DNA of 18,285 nucleotides from CAZYMF01 sp964648215. Lineage in GTDB: Bacteria; Desulfobacterota; Binatia; HRBIN30; JACQVA1. Position 1 is the stretch's first letter. Each line of letters opens with the position of its first letter. Positions 14,692 to 18,285 of the stretch are shown in pieces. The notes under the pieces were generated by a model that saw only the letters and a program-made list of their open reading frames with translations, had not been told where the DNA came from and made no database searches. Both the position numbers and the translations under genes were made by a program. The stretch covers positions 1 to 18,285 of the forward strand of contig CAZYMF010000091.1 in the NCBI GenBank assembly GCA_964648215.1. Reading direction: 5' to 3'.

Positions 14692-14737
14692 CGATCAGGA
14701 AGGTTCCACGCACGACGGACGAGCACGACGCGCGACC

Positions 14738-15316
14738 ATGCTATTGATGATCGACAACTTCGACTCCTTCACCTACAACCTCGTGCAGTACCTCGGCGAG
14801 CTGGGCGAAGACGTCCGCGTGCTGCGCAACAACGCGGTCACGGTCGAGCAGGTGGGGGAGATGGCCCCGGAGACGATCGTGATCTCGCCCGGTCCCTGCA
14901 CCCCCAAGGAGGCCGGGATCTCGGTGCCGTTGATCCAGCGCTACGCCGGCCGCATCCCCATCCTCGGCGTGTGCCTCGGGCACCAGTCGATCGGCGCCGC
15001 CCTCGGCGGCCGCGTCGTGCGCGCCGGTCGCATCATGCACGGCAAGACGTCCCCCATTCTCCACGACGGGCGAACGATCTTCGCCGGTCTGGCCAATCCC
15101 TTCGCGGCGACGCGATACCACTCGCTGCTGATCGAGCGGGCCAGCCTGCCCCAATGTCTGGAGATCAGCGCCTGGACCGCCGCGGGGGAGATCATGGGCG
15201 TGCGGCACCGCGAGCACCTGCTCGAGGGCATTCAGTTCCATCCGGAGTCCATTCTCACCACGGAGGGCAAGAAGCTGCTCGACAACTTCCTGCGGCTGGC
15301 CCACGCGGCCCACTGA
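14738..15316 (+). CDS. trpG: Anthranilate synthase component II (glutamine amidotransferase)
   Basis: Class I glutamine amidotransferase that releases ammonia from glutamine for TrpE. At 192 residues it is a stand-alone amidotransferase, not fused to TrpD as in E. coli. It starts MLLMIDNFDSFTYNLVQYL, the hallmark N-terminus. The oxyanion region is ISPGPCTP (49-56). The nucleophile elbow GVCLGHQ (77-83) carries C79, and QFHPES (166-171) carries H168 and E170, completing the Cys-His-Glu triad. ATG 14738 lacks a good Shine-Dalgarno in the 46-bp gap after trpE. PabA is the close paralogue and some organisms share one protein for folate and tryptophan. The position between trpE and trpD supports TrpG, but a dual role is possible because no pabA is seen here. 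Confidence 0.96.
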   Translation: MLLMIDNFDSFTYNLVQYLGELGEDVRVLRNNAVTVEQVGEMAPETIVISPGPCTPKEAGISVPLIQRYAGRIPILGVCLGHQSIGAALGGRVVRAGRIMHGKTSPILHDGRTIFAGLANPFAATRYHSLLIERASLPQCLEISAWTAAGEIMGVRHREHLLEGIQFHPESILTTEGKKLLDNFLRLAHAAH

Positions 15317-15325
15317 GTCAACGGC

Positions 15326-15332
15326 GAGGGGG
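15326..15332 (+). promoter_or_regulatory. Strong ribosome binding site of trpD
   Basis: GAGGGGG lies four nt before ATG 15337 in the 20-bp gap after trpG, by far the clearest Shine-Dalgarno in the trp operon. Confidence 0.6.
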
Positions 15333-15336
15333 CTGA

Positions 15337-16353
15337 ATGCACATCCAGGAAGCCTTGGCCCGGCTGCTCGAGCGCCATGATCTGACGGCGAGCGAGATGG
15401 AGCAGGTGATGAGCCAGATCATGCAGGGCGGGGCGACTCCGGCGCAGATCGGCGCGCTGCTCATGGCGCTGCGGCTGAAGGGGGAAACCGTCGCGGAGAT
15501 CACCGGCGCCGTCCAAGCCATGCGCGCCGAGGCGGTGCGGATTCGGCCCACGGCAACGGTCGTGGTCGACACCTGCGGCACGGGCGGCGATCGCAAGGGG
15601 ACGTTCAACATCTCGACGGCGACCGCCTTCGCCGTCGCCGGGGCCGGCCTCACCGTCGCCAAGCACGGCAACCGAGCGATGTCCGGGACGGTGGGCGGCG
15701 CGGACGTTCTCGAGGCCCTCGGCGTGAAGATCGATCTGGAGGCCGAAAAGGTGGTGGCCTGCATCGACACCATCGGGATCGGATTTCTGTTCGCCCAGGT
15801 ATTTCATCCGGCGATGAAGCACGCCGCCGGGCCCCGGCGCGAGCTCGGCGTACGCACGATCTTCAACCTCCTCGGCCCGCTCTCCAACCCGGCGGGCGCC
15901 CGTCACCAGGTGGTCGGCGTATTCGCCCCGGCGTGGGTCGAGCCCCTGGCGGAGGCTCTCGGGCGTCTCGGCAGCGCGCACGCCCTCGTGGTGCACAGCG
16001 ACGACGGCCTCGACGAGATCTCCCTGGCGGCCCCGACGACGGTGGCGGAGTGGCGTGAGGGAGAGTTGCACGGCTACCGCCTAACCCCGGAAGACTTCGG
16101 CCTGCGGCGCTGCCGTCCGGAGGACCTGCGTGGCGGCGCGACCGCCGCGGAAGGGGCGCGCATCGTGCGCGAGATTCTCAACGGCCAGCCCGGGCCGCGG
16201 CTGGATACGGTCCTGCTCAACGCCGCCGCCGCCCTGTACGCGGCCGACGCGGCCGGCAGCATCGCCGAGGCTCTGCCGCTGGCGCACGCAGCCATCCGCG
16301 GTGGGAACGCCCGCCACAAGCTCGAGCAGCTGATCCAGTTCTCCCACGCGTGA
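15337..16353 (+). CDS. trpD: Anthranilate phosphoribosyltransferase
   Basis: Joins anthranilate to PRPP to give phosphoribosyl-anthranilate. The 338-residue length is typical. A helical N-terminal domain (about 1-70) is followed by the PRPP loop DTCGTGGD (78-85), FNISTATAF (90-98), KHGNR (109-113) holding the anthranilate/PRPP pocket, and the Mg-binding SDDGLDE (221-227). FNLLGPLSNPA (176-186) is the conserved hinge-side motif. The segment after KHGNR reads AMSGTVGGADVLEALG, where most homologues I recall have a Ser/Lys-rich SSKSGSADVLEALG form; the Asp-Val-Leu-Glu part is unchanged. A strong Shine-Dalgarno precedes ATG 15337. The gap to trpC is 12 bp. Thymidine or pyrimidine phosphorylases share the fold, but the motifs and operon position settle TrpD. 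Confidence 0.97.
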   Translation: MHIQEALARLLERHDLTASEMEQVMSQIMQGGATPAQIGALLMALRLKGETVAEITGAVQAMRAEAVRIRPTATVVVDTCGTGGDRKGTFNISTATAFAVAGAGLTVAKHGNRAMSGTVGGADVLEALGVKIDLEAEKVVACIDTIGIGFLFAQVFHPAMKHAAGPRRELGVRTIFNLLGPLSNPAGARHQVVGVFAPAWVEPLAEALGRLGSAHALVVHSDDGLDEISLAAPTTVAEWREGELHGYRLTPEDFGLRRCRPEDLRGGATAAEGARIVREILNGQPGPRLDTVLLNAAAALYAADAAGSIAEALPLAHAAIRGGNARHKLEQLIQFSHA

Positions 16354-16365
16354 CCGAGCGCCGTG

Positions 16366-17136
16366 ATGATTCTCGACGACATCCTCCGGGTCAAACGCGA
16401 CGAGGTGGAGCAGCGCAAGCGGGCGCGATCGGCGGCGGCGCTGCGCGAGTCGACGTCGTACCAGGAACCTCGGCGGGGTTTTGCCGCGGCGCTGGAAGGG
16501 CCGGGGGCAATCATCGCCGAAGTGAAGAAGGCGTCGCCGTCGAAGGGTGTCATCCGTGCCGACTTCGACCCGGTGACGATCGCGCGCACCTATGCCAGCC
16601 ACGGGGCCGCGGCGCTCTCGGTCCTCACCGACGAGCGTTTCTTCCAGGGACGCCTCGACTATCTCAGCGCCATCCGCGGCGCCGTCGCTCTGCCCCTGCT
16701 GGAGAAGGACTTCGTGATCGATCCGTACCAGATCACCGAAGCGCGAGCGTACGGCGCCGATGCCATTCTGCTGATCGTGGCGGCGCTGGCGCCCGACGCC
16801 CTGGCGGAGCTCGCCGCCACGGCGCAGGCGGTGGGTGTCGACGCCCTGGTCGAGGTCCACGACGAGGACGAGCTGGAACGGGCGCAGGTGGTGGCGCCCC
16901 GGCTGCTCGGCATCAACAACCGCGACCTGCACAGCTTTCAGACCTCGCTGGCGACGACGGAGAGACTGCTGCCGCGCGTGCGGCCGGGGTGCACCGTGGT
17001 GGCCGAGAGCGGCATCGGCACCCGCGCCGACGTCGAGCGGCTGCTCCGGGCCGGGGCCCACGCCTTCCTCATCGGGGAGACCTTCATGCGGGCACCGGAT
17101 CCCGGCCGCAAGCTGGCGGAGCTGCGCGGCGCGTGA
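16366..17136 (+). CDS. trpC: Indole-3-glycerol phosphate synthase
   Basis: Closes the indole ring: converts CdRP to indole-3-glycerol phosphate with loss of CO2 and water. The 256-residue stand-alone enzyme is a (beta/alpha)8 barrel. Its catalytic residues, judged against S. solfataricus TrpC, are E52 and K54 (IIAEVKKASPSKG), K114 (LLEKDF), E163 (LVEVH), N184 (GINNRDL), and E214/S215 (AESGI), a full set with constant spacing. It is not fused to TrpF as in E. coli. The start is ATG 16366 (MILDDIL, the usual N-terminus); the adjoining GTG 16363 would add one Met. No strong Shine-Dalgarno is seen, so coupling to trpD, which ends 12 bp upstream, is likely. Confidence 0.97.
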   Translation: MILDDILRVKRDEVEQRKRARSAAALRESTSYQEPRRGFAAALEGPGAIIAEVKKASPSKGVIRADFDPVTIARTYASHGAAALSVLTDERFFQGRLDYLSAIRGAVALPLLEKDFVIDPYQITEARAYGADAILLIVAALAPDALAELAATAQAVGVDALVEVHDEDELERAQVVAPRLLGINNRDLHSFQTSLATTERLLPRVRPGCTVVAESGIGTRADVERLLRAGAHAFLIGETFMRAPDPGRKLAELRGA

Positions 17137-17152
17137 GGGGCGACCGCGAAGA

Positions 17153-17770
17153 ATGCCGATGCCGGTGAAAGTCAAGGTCTGCGGCGTCACGCGCGTCGAG
17201 GATGCCCTCGTGGCAGCGCAGGCGGGCGCCGCCGCCGTCGGGCTGAACTTCTACCCGCCCAGCCCTCGTTGCGTCTCCGTCGACACCGCTCGCGCCATCG
17301 TCGCGGCGCTGCCGCCCTCGATCTGCCCGGTGGGGGTGTTCGTCGACGAGCCGCGCGAGCACGTGGCCGAGATCGCGCGCACGGTGGGCTTGCGGGCGTT
17401 GCAGTTCCACGGCAACGAGTCGCCGGCCGACTGCGGCGGCTGGTCGTTCAAGGTCATCAAGGCCCTGCGCGTACGCGACCGCGACTCGCTGGCCGCCGTG
17501 CCCCGCTACCCCGTTGATTTCATCCTGCTTGACGCCTATGTGGAGGGGCGACCGGGTGGTACGGGAAGCCCGTTCGCGTGGGACCTGGCGGTTGCTTGCG
17601 AGCGGTCGCGGTTGATCTTGGCCGGAGGGCTGACCCCGGACAACGTCGCCGAGGCGGTGCGGACCGTGCGGCCGGCCGCGGTCGACGTGGCGAGTGGAGT
17701 GGAGAGCATGCCTGGTATCAAGGACGCAGCCCAGATACGAAGGTTCATCGCCAATGCACACGGTGCCTGA
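17153..17770 (+). CDS. trpF: Phosphoribosylanthranilate isomerase
   Basis: Amadori isomerisation of phosphoribosyl-anthranilate to CdRP, the step between TrpD and TrpC. The 205-residue barrel has general base C10 in KVKVCGVTR and general acid D127 in FILLDAY. It also has GLNFYPPSPR (30-39), QFHGNE (84-89), GGTG (135-138) and LAGGLTPDNV (156-165), the phosphate-binding loop, and ends with DVASGVES-PG-IKD. The start is ATG 17153, with GAGGGG at the trpC stop about 11 nt upstream; ATG 17159 would remove two residues and is an alternative. The reading frame is open far upstream within trpC but only as a shadow. Its last 17 nt overlap the trpB start, which implies translational coupling. Confidence 0.96.
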   Translation: MPMPVKVKVCGVTRVEDALVAAQAGAAAVGLNFYPPSPRCVSVDTARAIVAALPPSICPVGVFVDEPREHVAEIARTVGLRALQFHGNESPADCGGWSFKVIKALRVRDRDSLAAVPRYPVDFILLDAYVEGRPGGTGSPFAWDLAVACERSRLILAGGLTPDNVAEAVRTVRPAAVDVASGVESMPGIKDAAQIRRFIANAHGA

Positions 17771-18285
17771 CGCACAAGGTCACTTCGGCGTCTTCGGCGG
17801 TCGCTACGTGGCCGAGACGCTGATGCCGGCTCTCCTCGAGCTGGAGGCGGCCTACCGCCGCCTGCGTCGCGACGCCGACTTCCATCGCGAGCTGAAGGGG
17901 CGCCTGGCCGACTACGCGGGACGCCCAACCCCCTTGTACTTCGCCGAGCGCCTGACCGAGAAGCTGGGAGGCGCCAAGATCTACCTGAAACGCGAGGACC
18001 TCTGCCACACCGGCTCGCACAAGATCAACAACGCCCTGGGGCAGGCGCTGCTGGCACGGCGCATGGGGAAGGAGCGCATCATTGCCGAGACCGGTGCCGG
18101 GCAGCACGGCGTGGCGACGGCCACGGTGTGCGCGCTGCTCGGGCTGCGCTGCGAGGTCTTCATGGGCCAGGAGGACGTCGAGCGCCAGTCGCTCAACGTC
18201 TTTCGCATGAAGCTGCTCGGCGCCACCGTGCAGCCGGTGACCAGCGGCAGCCAGACCTTGAAGGACGCCATCAACGAGGCGCTGC
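17754..18285 (+). CDS. trpB: Tryptophan synthase beta subunit (3' truncated)
   Basis: PLP enzyme that condenses indole and L-serine to tryptophan as an alpha2beta2 complex with TrpA. The window keeps the first 177 codons; the gene runs off the right edge. The N-terminus reads GHFGVFGGRYVAETLMPAL, matching the main TrpB1 type. K90 in HTGSHKINNALGQA is the PLP Schiff-base lysine (Salmonella K87). E112 in IIAETGAGQHG is the catalytic glutamate (Salmonella E109). FMGQEDVERQSLNVFRMKLLGA follows at the expected place. ATG 17754 lies inside the end of trpF (17-nt overlap), with only a weak AAGG upstream. trpA would be expected next, outside the window. The short N-terminus and motif set argue against the long TrpB2 form. 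Confidence 0.96.
   Translation, partial: MHTVPDAQGHFGVFGGRYVAETLMPALLELEAAYRRLRRDADFHRELKGRLADYAGRPTPLYFAERLTEKLGGAKIYLKREDLCHTGSHKINNALGQALLARRMGKERIIAETGAGQHGVATATVCALLGLRCEVFMGQEDVERQSLNVFRMKLLGATVQPVTSGSQTLKDAINEAL

Overview
The window is GC-rich bacterial chromosome (by eye about two thirds G+C, with G/C-biased third codon positions throughout). It carries 15 protein-coding genes, two of them cut by the window ends. I see no tRNA, rRNA, insertion sequence, CRISPR array, phage gene or recognisable defence module. The gene set is Gram-negative: lipid-modified and Sec-exported envelope proteins, the pilus retraction ATPase PilT, a membrane-anchored SPOR protein and MEP-pathway IspH. The argS–SPOR gene–trpEGDCFB order and the TrpE sequence feel closest to Deltaproteobacteria in the old broad sense (Desulfobacterota, Myxococcota, Binatota-like lineages). 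That placement is an inference from memory, not a computed one.

Layout. (1) 1-1721 (+): 3' part of a three-domain glutaminase–STAS–cyclic-nucleotide-binding protein. (2) 1793-2877 (-): two small exported proteins in tandem, a glycine-zipper lipoprotein and a Gly/His/Tyr-rich secreted protein. (3) 3068-4717 (+): phosphoglucomutase pgm. (4) 4769-6682 (-): plsC acyltransferase and pilT, back to back. (5) 6823-10663 (+): alpha/beta hydrolase (epoxide-hydrolase type), PaaI-type thioesterase, ispH and aldo/keto reductase, separated by 49-94 bp gaps. (6) 10827-13126 (+): argS overlapping a SPOR-domain gene by 4 nt, with a good sigma70-like promoter ahead of argS. (7) 13210-18285 (+): trpE-trpG-trpD-trpC-trpF-trpB, the last cut off by the window end.

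How the genes work together. The clearest system is the tryptophan operon. TrpE/TrpG make anthranilate from chorismate and glutamine. TrpD adds phosphoribose, TrpF isomerises, TrpC closes the indole ring, and TrpB condenses indole with serine; trpA presumably follows outside the window. The rest is core metabolism and envelope work: sugar phosphate interconversion, phosphatidic acid synthesis, isoprenoid precursor synthesis, arginyl-tRNA charging, pilus retraction and peptidoglycan binding.

No stretch longer than 190 bp lacks a gene. The longest are 2878-3067 and 10664-10826. Gaps between convergent genes hold stem-loops. The divergent pilT/hydrolase gap holds an AT-rich perfect palindrome. 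The items most worth a second look are the glutaminase fusion, a 23-bp perfect palindrome inside the lipoprotein gene, the operator-like palindrome at 6739-6755, and a substitution in the TrpE active-site loop. I do not see convincing evidence of an undescribed multi-gene system.
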